Shown here piece by piece: positions 36,619-48,800 of a DNA stretch of 64,000 nucleotides. Numbering within the stretch: position 1 is the first letter of the stretch; each line of letters starts with the position of its first letter. Made by a program: the position numbers and the translations under genes. This DNA comes from Clavelina lepadiformis (taxonomy: Eukaryota; Chordata; Ascidiacea; Aplousobranchia; Clavelinidae). The notes under the pieces are model-generated. The model had not been told where the DNA came from, did not search any database, and saw nothing but the letters and a program-made list of their open reading frames with translations. Where the stretch lies: positions 22,258,860 through 22,322,859 of the forward strand of contig NC_135244.1 of the NCBI RefSeq assembly GCF_947623445.1, read 5' to 3'.

Positions 36619-39600
36619 TCAAACCTGATTCGAATCCGGTGTAAACGTCACAGCTGAAACTTTTTCTTTTTGCTTGATCACGTGCACTGGAAAAGTCTTT
36701 CTGACGTCATAGACACATATCTGAAACCCATTTCGGCAATTGAATTCGTATTCAAAAAAATTGCTGATAATTAAATTTGCGTCAAACAAACCGTTTTGTC
36801 GTCGGTAGATGTGCAGATAAAATTCCCGCATGAGCTCATTGTGACGTCACATTTGCAAATGCAAGAGTGACAATTAAACTTGCGGCAGCATCTTGACGTA
36901 AGAGAGAAAAATCATGAACCATCATTTTTCGTAACAAAAGAATTCGAAACCAAAAGTGTTACTGCACATAAATACTATTAGTGACGAAATAAACCGCCAG
37001 TGCAGCAGCAACTACGCGTCACCTCTGTGTTCTCAGGTCCCACAGTTTCATTCCGTCAGAAGCCGCTGACGTCACGAACAAATCACGTGATCCGGTCGAG
37101 AGTTGCGACGTTTCCTGTCGTTGCAATCATGAAAGAATTAAGACAGCTTTGTGACGTAATAAAACGCAGAATTACGTAATTCGATGATTTACCACGCTCA
37201 GTCTAATTGCATGAGCCGGTCTGGTGTGAACATCTTTAAATCGATGAATGAGTTTGCTCACGTTCATATCACGAACTTCAAGGGAGCGGTCAGACCCGCA
37301 TGATAATATGATATCTGTGGAAACATTTTCCCTAAAGTTGTGTCGTCGGAGTTTGAAAGTTTAAATGATTTTTTTCTCTAGACGACCTATATCTTTTTTC
37401 AATTTTAGCATGAAGGTCTGGACAAACAATAACAAGCAAAAAATAATCTTAAAAATGAACTGAATAATAGCAGTTTAAAATGCTCTAGCGACACCTACAG
37501 GAGTAAAAGTTGTTGGGTGAGGCGAGGCAGGTTATACTTCGCGCTGACGTCATAGGCCACGTGCCGACCAACTTTTGCTTACTCTGGTTTAAATACCTTG
37601 GAGCATCAAAATAAAATTTAAAACCAATATTATTTGTAAATTCATAGACCAAAGAAGAAACAAGGAACAAATAAAACGTTGGAAATAATTAAAACAGTGG
37701 TTGCCAAACTATGGTACGCAAGGTTTTTTCAGGAAAACTTCTTTTGGTCCGCTAGGAATGCATGAAAATAGTTGTAAATCATCTCCTAGTAAGCGAGGCA
37801 AGATTTGTTTTGTCAGGTGGTCCAAGAAACAAAAAAGTAGAAAAGGTTTGGGAACTACCGAACTGAAGTGGTCGTTTGAAACAGGTACGATGAAAAGGAA
37901 GTTATATAGACGAGAGGTCTATGCAGATCTATTTAGTTTATTTTATACAAAGTACATATATTTTCTTTCATATGATGACTAAAACATGCAAATGCTTGAT
38001 TGTCAATAACCACCTTTTGACGTCATCCTTCGTACCTTCCTGGAGCGCATATTTGTACAAATGAAGGGAATTCCCCAAACTAGCGAGTAAGAATTTGTCC
38101 AAATAATAAAATTGGGCGTGGGTGAGATCTCTATGAATCTGTACGACAAGAATGACTTTAAAAACAATGTCTGTTGTATCTAGCTATGCAGAGGGAAATC
38201 GCAATATTCGTGATATATCATTCCTTAGCGCCATACTCACCTTTTCCATGTTCAAAATCGGAAAAGATAAAACCGGATCTCCAGTGTGTGGCGGGCTCCA
38301 CAGTTTTACGTCACCATCGCTTGAATATGTTAAGAGTACGTCTTTGTCATGTGACCAGGAGCAACCAATGACAGCTTTGTTGTGACCTGGTTAAAAAAAT
38401 AAACTCTACACTAATACTCTCGGGTTTTTTTCAGTGGTTCTGGTAAACGATTTTAAATTCAAGCGAAACCACAAAAAGACAAATATAAACAAAATATATC
38501 GAACTCAGTAAGTTCTCAAATTTAAGCCGAGCAGAGTCTCCTCAGTCTACGGATGAAAATTCTCTCCCTATTTTCACACAGAAGCAAAACTAGCATGAAA
38601 ATTCCGCCTTTTACGGAAGAAAATGAAATTTGTCCCAGATTTTAGCATTGTAAGTTCGAGCGGCGTAATGTTACCTGTGATGACTTTAAACTTTTCGCTG
38701 TTGCTTGGCAACGGAAGTCTGCTGACGTGAGCTGTTGCGTCACCGAGTGCACAAGAAATATACTGGTTTTTATCTGCAGACAAAGATTGGAGTTGGCTTA
38801 AATAGCCAGACAGTTAGAACCAAGCTCAGTGAAATTCTTTATGAGTTAACAGAGTCACTTTTACCCTTTACTCAAACATTTGCATGATTTACCGTTTATG
38901 CTTATGCAATTGATATTGCAGCTTTTACTAGTCAGTGGATACAACTGCTGTGTCTCAATGTCTTTCAACCAATCAGGAGCAGCGCTTGAAACACGTGAAG
39001 GGAAACGTGACAGGCTTGGTTTTGATTTTACTGTAGTTTTTTTATATGATGTCTGTGGCTTAAACATGGTCATTCTGAAACAAGGTTGTATTGCACATTG
39101 GACAAAGATAAATAACAAGACATCAATTTGCATAGATTTTGCAATACTGGTACAACCTCGTTATTTTAAACTCTTTACGAAAGATAAACATCTTATTAAG
39201 GCGCTACAAACGCGCTGTTAACTTTTATCAGCCTCTATATCTAACCTGGGGGCAGTTGTATATCCTGAGCTTTTAACTTTGCTCTTGAAAGTGATCGATT
39301 TATCATTGGTCGGCTTGCTTGGCTTTGTTAGTTTCGACTGTGACTTAAGCAGTGAACTGGGGTCTAATGGCGCGCTGGGAAATTCATTATGCAATTTAAG
39401 TTAAAGTACACAGCAATGCATTCAAAAAGATTATATCTTACCTTGAAATAAATGATATAGTTGCTTTACTTTCAGGGTTTGGTATTGCAATAGAAAATAA
39501 TACAAACTTTTCTTCAAACATGCGAGAGGCCAAACAATAAATCTAAACAAGTAAAACATGTCGAGTGCAATCATTTTCATTTTTCGAAATTTCATTTTGA

Positions 39601-41797
39601 AAAATACTCAAAATGTTATTAACTTTGTATAAACAGCATGTTTCTTACAGCGTTGATGTATTCACCAATAAAACTCAAAGAAAAGAAATATTTGAATAAC
39701 AACTGACTTTCTGATTAGTCCCATCATGAACAAAATAGGCGTGAGAGACAACAGGAGGACCAATTTCATCACCATAGTAACCTCTTGCCATGATTTCCTG
39801 ATTGTCACGGTTGATTGCAAATATTGCGCGCTCGGTTGCACATAGAAGAAACACTTCATGGCTGGAACTGTCAACAGTTTAATCCCTTTTGGTTTAATGT
39901 AAGTTAGCTCGGTCTTAACAGTAATAGGTTAATAAGTAAGTAATAAGTTAATAAGTACTAAGTAAGTAATAGATTAATAAGTAATAAGTCGGCAAAAGGT
40001 TAATTAGTAATAAGTAAGTGATAAGTCACTTCATGTTACATTTCAGCATTCAATCAAAATCACTTGTGCTGAAAACACACCTGTTGTCACAATTAACGTC
40101 CTGGAACTGAAGTGTGATGTAACATAAAGCTATCACGTTCCCTCTTGAATCGTCGCCACTGCCTACAACCAAACACTTTCCATCAAATGAACCTCATTAC
40201 TGTTGATTAATGTGTGTTCCGCGTTACTAGTGGGTTGTTCCACTTATGCCTGATGTGCAACTTACCAGTTTGTTTCCATTCAGGAAACATTCGCATCAGG
40301 CTTTCGTCGAGGTCAATTTTTACAAATTCTTTATGTTGCTGCTTCTTACCACCATATGCAAATTGCTGAACCTGAAAAAAGGTGACGAATAAATCACTGA
40401 TGGTACACTTTATGAAAATCTCATTAAAATCTGCATCCGTAAAAATTTCTAAATCATCTTCTCACTAATATAAAAGTGCCAAGCAAACAACATGTCTGTA
40501 AAAGTGTGCAGCATAATTAAGAAACATAGTAAATGAATACCGTGGCTATAGATGAACCAACAGAAAATTGATCACTGTTGGCGGAAGTGGCAAGGCTAGT
40601 AAGGCTGTAACCTAAATTAAACTTTAAATTTGTTTTTTTGTTTGTCTACACCGTGAAATTTTGTACATGTTAAATAGTTTCAGTATATAGCATATAGGAT
40701 TTTACCGGTATATTTACAAATAGCTCTTTTAGTATTTTATTGCTAAATACAACCAACTTGAAAAACTTTTCTCACCGTTTATTGCACTGATTTCCCACAA
40801 TAAATTTCTGTGAGGAACATCCCACAATGCAATATTTCCATTATATTTGGCAGTTATCAGTTCAGATTGACTGAGAAATTTAACACAAACCAAATCTTTT
40901 GCTCTTTCTTCTAGAACAATCTATACAAATTAAACAGCATGGCTTGTCAAAATTGCCATTGTTTCTGACATAGTTTAAACTTCTTACATACATGGTACGG
41001 TAACAAAACAGATGAACATAACACTTACTTGCTTTGTAACTCTTGCACAGACTATAAAACTGGTTTGAGACAGTGCACAGATCATTTCAAAATCATCACT
41101 GATGCAAATTCCATGTGGTGCTTCGTGCAAACTCAACAAAACGTGTCCCCTGACCAATTCACCTAATGTTAAAACTAGTCAGTGGATAGTGGATACCATA
41201 AAACCACAAAATACCAATCTAATCAAAGTATTCATGTGCACTTTTACTAATATCAGTGTTAAGCAAACTTAGCAATAGATAAGTATATACCGTTGTTGAA
41301 ATTTACGCTGACTTCATTTAAATTCCAGGCTATTAGATAATCTGCCGCACCAGTGACAAGCGTGAATCCATCTGCCATAAAAGAACTGAATTCCATAGCG
41401 CTTATGGGAGAATGGTGACCTTTCAAATCAACTTCCTACAAATAAGCTTTAAAGATTCATTCACAGCGATGGTTATTCATAGAATAAAAGTACGGTACAT
41501 GATTGTGCAGCATATATAAAGTATGATAATCTTTAAAATTTGGCGATATGCTGTTTTCATAAAACCCCATAAAACAAAAGCTATTGTTATAGGCTAGTCA
41601 CCATAAAAGACAATATTTCTATTCGCTGTGAACAAAGTAATTCATTTTACCTCTGTACTTTCATTCTCTTTTACATTATTCAATGCTTGAAGGAAACCAT
41701 CTTTGCCTTCTACAAAAGCAACATGACTCGGACATATGGCAAACACTGACGTTGACTTGCATCTTCCAAGAAACTCTTGAACGGGAACAACGTTCAT
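36619..41797 (-). CDS. WDR27: WDR27, WD40-repeat protein
   Basis: Eighteen exons: 41797-41651, 41435-41291, 41162-41029, 40920-40776, 40611-40541, 40371-40266, 40162-40081, 39867-39708, 39343-39246, 39074-38929, 38773-38675, 38386-38241, 38138-38036, about 37584-37499, 37314-37193, 37114-37023, 36891-36792 and 36720-36619. This gives close to 690 residues (the human protein is about 830). WD repeats appear as KGHHSPISAMEF...AWNLNE near the start. GHNKAVIGCSWSHDKDVLL...VKLW, DIRSL-type blades, and SDGMKLWDLRTQ and KVSAVTFTPDSNQ appear at the end. The linker FKSKVKSSGYTTAPR followed by MTMFKPQ corresponds to the WDR27-specific linker between the two propeller halves, which distinguishes it from other WD40 proteins. 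One join is unresolved: exon 13 exits in phase 1, but every acceptor seen for exon 14 needs phase 0 or 2, so a tiny exon is probably missing. The molecular role of WDR27 is poorly known; a scaffold function is generic inference. Confidence 0.9.
37695..37865. mobile_element. Possible degenerate hAT-like element in a WDR27 intron
   Basis: The left end CAGTGGTTGCCAAACT (37695) resembles a hAT terminus. An imperfect inverted partner (GGTTTGGGAACTACCGAACTG) ends near 37865. No convincing 8-bp duplication was found, so this is a tentative old MITE. Confidence 0.4.
39921..40027 (+). repeat. Imperfect tandem repeat based on TAATAAGTAAG
   Basis: About 107 bases in WDR27 intron 7 consist of variable copies of TAATAAGT, TAAGTAAG and GGTTAATAAGT. 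It is a degenerate minisatellite with no coding content. Confidence 0.8.
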
Positions 41798-42733
41798 TAT
41801 ACGTTATAAATGTTATAATGCAATCTAAAATGGGAGATATAACAGCTTATGTGGAAAATTAGGATTTTTGGGTACATCTTCGGGTTGTTTAATATCTCAA
41901 AATTTAACTTGAAGTTCACAGCCTGTGATACTGTTTGGACTAGGCTGCTGGCTGCTTCTTGAAACTGATAGTGACAGGTACTGCAGGTTGGCTAAATTTT
42001 CAGTGTGCACCCAGAATATCTATTTTGGTTGTTTGAAATAAATTCTTCCAATAAATTTTATGCGCGGACATGTAGTTAGCAGTCTGTTTTACAAAAATTG
42101 CAGCCTACTACAGCCATACAGGTTAACTAAATTTAAAGCCTTTCCTGGAAAAATTTCAGCTTTTCTGGTAGCTATAGGCTTACAGTTTATGTCTCACTAA
42201 ACCAAACAATTTATATCTGCTTTAATCATTTTTACATTTTTACTGCTGTTATCCAATACTATGCGATCACCTGCTCTGAAGCAGTCAGGTAGCCTTTTCC
42301 ACAAACCCTATGTGATTTCGATTTGAAAGAAGTTTTGGGATTCCCCGTCTCAAAAACCAGCGTCTTTGTCACTTGGCAACTATTCGTCAACATTACATTT
42401 AAAAAATACGTTTACCTTTCAGGCAAAAGCTTTTCAGTGTTTAGACAATGTTTTTATTTCAATTGTCCTTTTTTTTATTTAGAATTTTTTTTTATTGAAA
42501 TTAGCGGCTTTTCTTAAAAAAAATTTAACTCTGATTTGGCTTAGCCACATGAGGAGCTAAACAACAAATATTAAGTGATGCATGACGTTCAAAATCGGGT
42601 GAAGTCAAGCGAAACAAGACCAGGATTCAGGTTTCAACTCAGTTTGTTTATAAACTCTGTTATAATGTAACAGCACTATGGCATTGTGCAGATCTTACTG
42701 TATCGTAGATGACTTTCCATTTCAACTACTGAT
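41798..42733. other. WDR27 upstream region
   Basis: About 940 bases, T-rich, with several homopolymer T runs near 42470-42520. No exon or element was recognised. Confidence 0.5.
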
Positions 42734-43262
42734 CAGGGCTTTGGAGCCGGAGCAAGAAGCTGGAACCCTGGAGCCGTGCATTTTCAACGGAGCTGGAGCT
42801 GGAGCTGGAGCCGGAGCCGGAGCCGGAGCTCTATGTGAAATTCAAATAGAGCAGGAGCTGAAGCCAGTTGTTTGAAAAATAGTTTCGGCTCCGATGTATT
42901 TCATAAGATGCTATGCTACTACTATTGGCTGAATTCACATAATTTAACAGCAACCTTTCGCAAAATTAAGAATTGTTGCCTCTTTGGTGTCATTTTTTCT
43001 AACTAACCACGTTGCTGAGGATTTGACAGCAGAGCAGTCACATGTTCATAGCTGCAACTGATGGTACTGAATACTGAATGACCCAATGAGCTAGATATTC
43101 CAAATTGAGCGTTCATCCTTAAACCTCAGTTTTTGATGTAATGGAGCCGGAGCAGTGGTATCAATGAGCTCCGGAGCTGGAGATGGAGCTAATTTATGAT
43201 AAAAGGGAGCTCCGGAGCTGGAGCTGGAACAATTTAACATTTACGCCTGCTCCAAAGCCCTG
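42734..43262. mobile_element. Non-autonomous hAT element built on GGAGCT/GGAGCC repeats
   Basis: A 529-bp element. The left end CAGGGCTTTGGAGC (42734) and the right end GCTCCAAAGCCCTG (to 43262) are perfect 14-bp inverted repeats. The flanking 8-mers CTACTGAT (42726-42733) and CCCCTGAT (43263-43270) agree at 6 of 8, a degenerate target duplication. Subterminal arrays of the hexamer GGAGCT/GGAGCC lie near both ends (42788-42830 and about 43143-43230). Both arrays read GGAGC on the plus strand, so they are direct rather than inverted. The interior is AT-rich and non-coding. CAGGGCTTTGGAGC-type ends are known from hAT families in other animals (from memory). Confidence 0.85.
42788..42830 (+). 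repeat. GGAGCT/GGAGCC hexamer array
   Basis: About seven direct copies of GGAGC(T/C) lie inside the left part of the hAT element. They create an open frame coding for alternating Gly-Ala, which is an artefact of the repeat and not a protein gene. Confidence 0.9.
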
Positions 43263-43309
43263 CCCCTGATTTGTATTTTACGTATTGTTTCATTTACTTT
43301 AAACACCTT

Positions 43310-44110
43310 TCACGCATATAAGAAAGCAAACATTGACACAAAGCGAGCGATGACAACAGCAAAGAGTGTAGCATTTAAAGACCTGTACCAACGGTCTAGG
43401 AAGTAAAGATGGACAACATAAAGCGATCAGACCGACAGAGCAAAAGAGTATGAAATCTCGCTGCAACATGTAAAGATGGTGAGAGAACGAACTTGATACG
43501 TCGTTACTAGTTGGCCTCATTTAGGACATGTTCGTCGGGAGTAAGTCGTGGGTGAAATGTGCATCGAAAGACACTGAAGACTTTGAGGTAAAGTTTGGAT
43601 TATGTGCGACAAGAAAGTGCAAAAGAAATTGAATGGGAAGATGTATATGTCAACGATAAGGCCAGTTATTTTTTGCGGAATGGAAGCAGTGGTGGTGACA
43701 AGAACAGTCTACAAGAGAGCAAGATATGCAGGTGACAGCGATGAAAATGTTGAGATGACCATTGGGTTTGACAAGGACAGACAGATTAAAAAATGATAAA
43801 GCAGAGGGAAGGTCGAAATCGAAAATATACACGAAAAGACATGAGGGAAACGTGGTTCAGATGATTGAAAATATAGCCAAATGAAAATAGATCGATAGCG
43901 ATGAAGATTACTGCGTCGGAAGAAAGATTAGATCAGACATCTTGAAGAAGGAAAGCGTAAAGAATGGAGACCAAAGAGAAGATGGAACGATTGATCGGAA
44001 AACACGGCAGTAAAAGTATTTGGAAAAGAAAATACCACAAAAAGAATTAAGTGGAGAAATGGAGTGTGCAATGGTGACCCCACCTGTTAGGAATACAGAT
44101 ATGAGAAAAA
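43310..44110 (+). pseudogene. Decayed non-LTR retrotransposon reverse-transcriptase fragment
   Basis: Read through frameshifts and stops, the plus strand gives two blocks in the right order. At about 43350-43470 comes a segment like AKSVAFKDLYQ...SKDGQHKAIR...SLQHVKM, matching the stretch just N-terminal of the reverse transcriptase in L1/RTE-type ORF2 (the family pattern has D-L-Y-x-R-L-x-S-K-D/E-G and R-L-A-R-x-R). At 43602-44000 comes MCDKKVQKKLNGKMYMSTIRPV and then DEDY-VGRKI, corresponding to the C-terminal part after the catalytic domain (V-x-R-P-A-x-L-Y-G, then a D-E-D-Y-V-G-R motif). The RT catalytic core is deleted. The purine-rich plus strand is explained by this Lys/Glu/Arg-rich coding origin. 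It starts about 50 bases after the hAT element. It is non-functional. Confidence 0.7.
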
Positions 44111-45855
44111 GATTACATTCATGTAGCATACTTAATTCGTCATTTTGCTTCAGAACAGTAGTTCTTTTCTTGTGGTTATATTTATCAGCCATCTACGTAA
44201 CACCTTTGCATATTGTAAGCCTCTTTCTGGTGGTATAAATTAATTGCGTGAAAGATGTGTAATGGAAAGTGGGTATATGGCACCTGAACTTGAGAGGTTA
44301 ACCCACTTCACTACAATAAGTATTTGTTAAAATGTTTATTGCGGGTGATGATATATGAGTCTCATGAGGTCGTTGTCTGCTTTTCTCACCCACAGATTTA
44401 ATTGTTCACCTTGACGGCTTATAGTCTGAAGACTAGTTTCAATTAGCAGTGATCAATATTATAATGACTTGTTTTCCACTGCTATAATATGTGACCAAAG
44501 TCCTTGTTGGCTTGTGAAGATGACAATAAAGTTGTCTATCTTGACACTGAACTTCTTCAAATTGAATTCAACAATGGTTTCACAGGAATGACAACTTTAT
44601 ATATTGATTATATTGAAGTTTCTTTGAAGAATTACATTAAACAAAACATTGGCACAGCAACAGCATAAAGACGTCCTGTCAATAATTCACGCAGGATAGG
44701 CAGGCACGACATTTATGTCACGACTTAAAACGGAAAACAGGAAGTCATAGGTATGCAATGCAATGCTTCGCAAAGCAGATTTCCGAAAACAAGAATTCTA
44801 CACTGCATTCGATCTGTGCCCTATAATATCCCCTTATTATCACAGATGCTTTTGTCGCGATATAAGTTGAAATTTTACTTTTACTCTCCAATTAGGGACG
44901 AAATATGCAATGCAATTTTTGTTAATAATTAGTGCAGACTTCCTTATTATTCACATAAATGTATAAGATCATCAGATTTTGGTAAGTAAATCTAAATAGT
45001 CAGCTCGTTGTTATAACTTAGTTCGGGCAAAAACAGTGTAACTCAACAAACCAGAGCTGTAATGACTCTAGTCAGGGACTTGGTTCGAGCCACTTCTTGC
45101 AAAGACCTAATTCGTGTTGATTCTTGTTGTTTAGGTTTCGGCATTTGATTTTTCTTTCTTTTGTCCAAACACATCATGATCCAACAAACAATTTTTAAAA
45201 AATTGTTAACTTTTCCAGAAACGATATTTTCTGCTTTTTGTGTGGTTGGACTTCTGATAGCGACTGACTTGTCTTATTTGCCAAAAGATTCCGACTTGAA
45301 CAACAACAACGTAATAAAATTTTTAAGTGACCTGCTGTTGTTTTCACACGTTCACAATCACTTCATGACGTTAAAGTCGTAGGAAATCAAAATGAATGAC
45401 AATTCATTTGTTTGTTTGTTGACTCAAAGAAGTCAGTCGACCCGTTCCCTTGAGTGCCAGATGGAGATCTACTCAACTCGAGTCAAACTCCGCTCACCAT
45501 AAACACGTGCTTGCAAAGGTCGACAAAGAAATGAGTTTAGTAAAGATAATAAAGCTCACAAAAATAAAATGTATTGGGCGCATTATGACCCCTCGCTTAC
45601 GAAAAGACGGGGGTTTATTGCCAAATAAAAGAAAAAAAACATCAATTATAAAAGAAGTGTAAACAGCGACGTTGAAACTAAAAACGCAAATTCGTCTTCA
45701 ACAACATTTTATAGTTGCAAGGCTACAAAGACAATAATAGGCACAATTTAAAAGCAACAATTACAGCCAAAGCACGCACTTTTCGACGAACACAATCACA
45801 CTGGCAAAGCTAGCAGCAGTTCAATGAAGTACTCGAGTAGGTAAAAATCGCGATG
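44111..45855. other. Intergenic stretch downstream of the ATF7IP-like gene
   Basis: About 1.7 kb with no supported gene. Short motifs such as ACTCGAGTCAA near 45475 recur at about 50086 and may be ends of another repeat family. TTTATT at about 45605 could provide a minus-strand AATAAA for the ATF7IP-like transcript. Confidence 0.45.
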
Positions 45856-48800
45856 TCACAAGTTTGCATTACTGCAGGGTTTACTAAATTGACCGTAACG
45901 CCCGTATATGTCCTTGCCCCTGACGGCGAAATAGTAGATACAGCCAGAAGTGAACTGAGTAAGCGTACAGGCCATAGGCAGGTCCATAGCTGCGATGCAA
46001 TCTGGATCAAAAACGGGTTTTATTAATTTTTTTCACTTTAAAACAGGCATAAGAGTACAGAGAGTGTTGTGAGCTTTCCCGAAAGAAACGTCACAAAGAT
46101 AAAATGAAAAAAATCACAAAGTCACGGCCACTAACCATCTCCTATCTTGCGCCAGTTTTTATGAACGCTGTGCGGGTTGTCCTGGAACGCGAATAACTCA
46201 TAACCGACCACCTCCGCATGAGGTGGTGTGGGATTCGTGTTGCTCCAAGACAACACAATACCACCATTAGACGCGACACCACTTTTTCCATCATTCTGCA
46301 AAAAACACGCACCAAGGTTACTCTAGCAGCGGAAAGAACGACAAAGACAGCGATGAGCTTCGACTAATAATTAGTTAATTACCTTCTTAATACCGAGCAT
46401 CAACTCAGGCGGGGGCCCACGTGCGTTGCTGGGCAACCTTATTGTACAAGGCGGTGCAGTGGACATGGGAAGAGGTGGGTAGGGTGGCGGTTTTTTACGG
46501 ACCTAAAAACGCAGTTTGTCACTATCTAATATCTAATCGCAAAGCTTTCGGGGTTCTTTACTCACTGTTGCAGTATGTAGCAGATGCTCTTTGGGTGTTG
46601 GTTTCGGCCTCACAGGCGGCTTATTATTAGGAGTCCTGAAAATATAAATACAAAACTGCTCCATTTCTACGAACATTGTTATATTCATTCATTTTCACAG
46701 AAGTGCCACAGAATAAGCACCTGTACACGTTGCTGTTATTTTGTATAAGTTGGGCGGTTTGCACGAGGTGGGTCGGGGGTGTTTTCTTTACTGGGGTCAC
46801 CAAACTATTTTTGTATGAATTGCTGTTTGTGACAAATGTTGTAGCACCGCCTGTAACATGCGAAAGCAACTGATTATTTATTCATCCCATACTGTAAGTT
46901 AATTGTTTTGATTAAACGAGCGTACGGAAACAGTAGGCCACAATTTCTAACAAACTTTTCTACTTACCGCCTCCAGAAGGGGGGACAGCTGCGCTCCGAT
47001 GCCCCACACTGGGCTGCAAAATCCTTGCAAGCTTTTCGTCCATGCTCTAAAAAATATATACAAATGAACATAACAAAAAGTAGAAAAGAGTATCGTGCCA
47101 ATCCACATTCACAGAGTTATACTGTGGCATGTCACAGTGATCACAACAACATATAGTAAACTTGCTTCAACTTCAGGGAAGAGATTTTGAAACAATTCTT
47201 ACAAATATTTTTCGCTCGCCTGTTTTTTCTGGGAGGAATTCATTGGCTGACTGATGGTGCGTTTGGGTTCAAGTTCACTGTCATCTGTCAGGTCTATGAA
47301 ATCATTGGGAACAACTTTCTTTGATACTGAGGAGTGGTTTGGTGTCTAGAAAATATTCAGTTGGTGATGTATCAGCATTAAGGGTTATAAAAAAAACTTT
47401 GACTAAAGATTATCGAAAATGTAAACGCAGAAGGTAGATCATAAAATAAACTGATACGGATGTTTTAATCGTGTTATGAGTTTCTAACTGGTTACTGTAT
47501 AGCCAATGCAAAGTACAGAACGGTTAACAAATCAGTTATATAATACCAACCATTTGGCTCAAATTCAAGTTTGGCTTCGGAGCTATCAGTGTAGGCTTTG
47601 GCCTAAAAAATGATCATCTGGGTTAAATATTATAAATGTATCTTTCTAAGAAAAAGGAAAATAATTAGTCAGTAGCTAACCTGAGTAATGGCGGATTATT
47701 CTTTGTATTTGGCTGTTTGCAGTCATTTGTGACTTCATTAACAGGCTTCTGTGCTACCGAGGAACTCTGTAGCATAAAATTACTTTGAAAATCAGATGTT
47801 TAGACAAGAACATAGCACATCACAATCCGCCTTTAAATGGTTGCAATCACCTTGACCTTTGTCATGTCTTGTGGTTGCTGCATAGGATCAGTTTGGGTGG
47901 CCACACTCGTCCTTTCGATTTCTGACTTTGTTTCAAGAATTTTCACAATCTCTTGCTGCTTGTGCAAGGCATATGCTATCTTTTTAATCTGCCACGAATG
48001 AAACATGAGCGATTATTAACTTTTTCACTTCATGTCTGTAACATTATGGCATGTTATTCACTAACCCTAGCTTGTAGTTTGTTAGCAAATTCAATCCAAC
48101 TTTGAAAGTTTCTCTCCACACCCTCACATTTTTCCTTCATTCTGTTGTAATCTTCGTTCTTTTTACTCAGCTTTAATTGCAGATCAACCTTCTCTTTATC
48201 AACCAGTTGCCTTATAAGCTGAGGGTGAAAGTCCTTAATTATTAGTCACAGCCTTGGAAACAAAAATTGCTTACAAGTATAATTAATCATTTACTTGTGG
48301 AGAGCATTGAACTACCACAAAACAAAAGGACTTTGCTTAAAACAGAAATTTTCACAGATATTTGGAAGCACAGCAAATGAGTAAATCACCTTATCCCATT
48401 CTGGTTTTATGTCATTAAACTCGAAACATTTCTGGGATTCACATGAGTTTGTTTTTATTTTCTTCAGGTCTAACGTTTGTTTGTTGTCCATCAAGTCATG
48501 AACCTGGTTTAATGACGAGTGATTAGAAATGCATTCCGTGTCCTATATTCAACAATCAAAAGTGTAACTCCTTACCACCCCAACAAAGCAAGCAACAGCA
48601 TGACATAACCAGTGGCATGAACAAGTCAACACGTCACACAGCCTGAATGCAGTCTCTAAAATTCTATGTTGGTTGTGGTTATTATAGAGTAAGTCACCTA
48701 CCTTAGTCTCACATTTTGGCTTTTTATTTGTTGTCGATTCATCGCTAAGATTTGTGCTGGAAGTTCTCTTTAAATCTGGCTTTTTGGAGGAAACTAAAAC

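Noticed and set aside
42678..42875. Open frame encoding alternating Gly-Ala
   Set aside because: Produced by the GGAGCT/GGAGCC hexamer array inside a hAT element.
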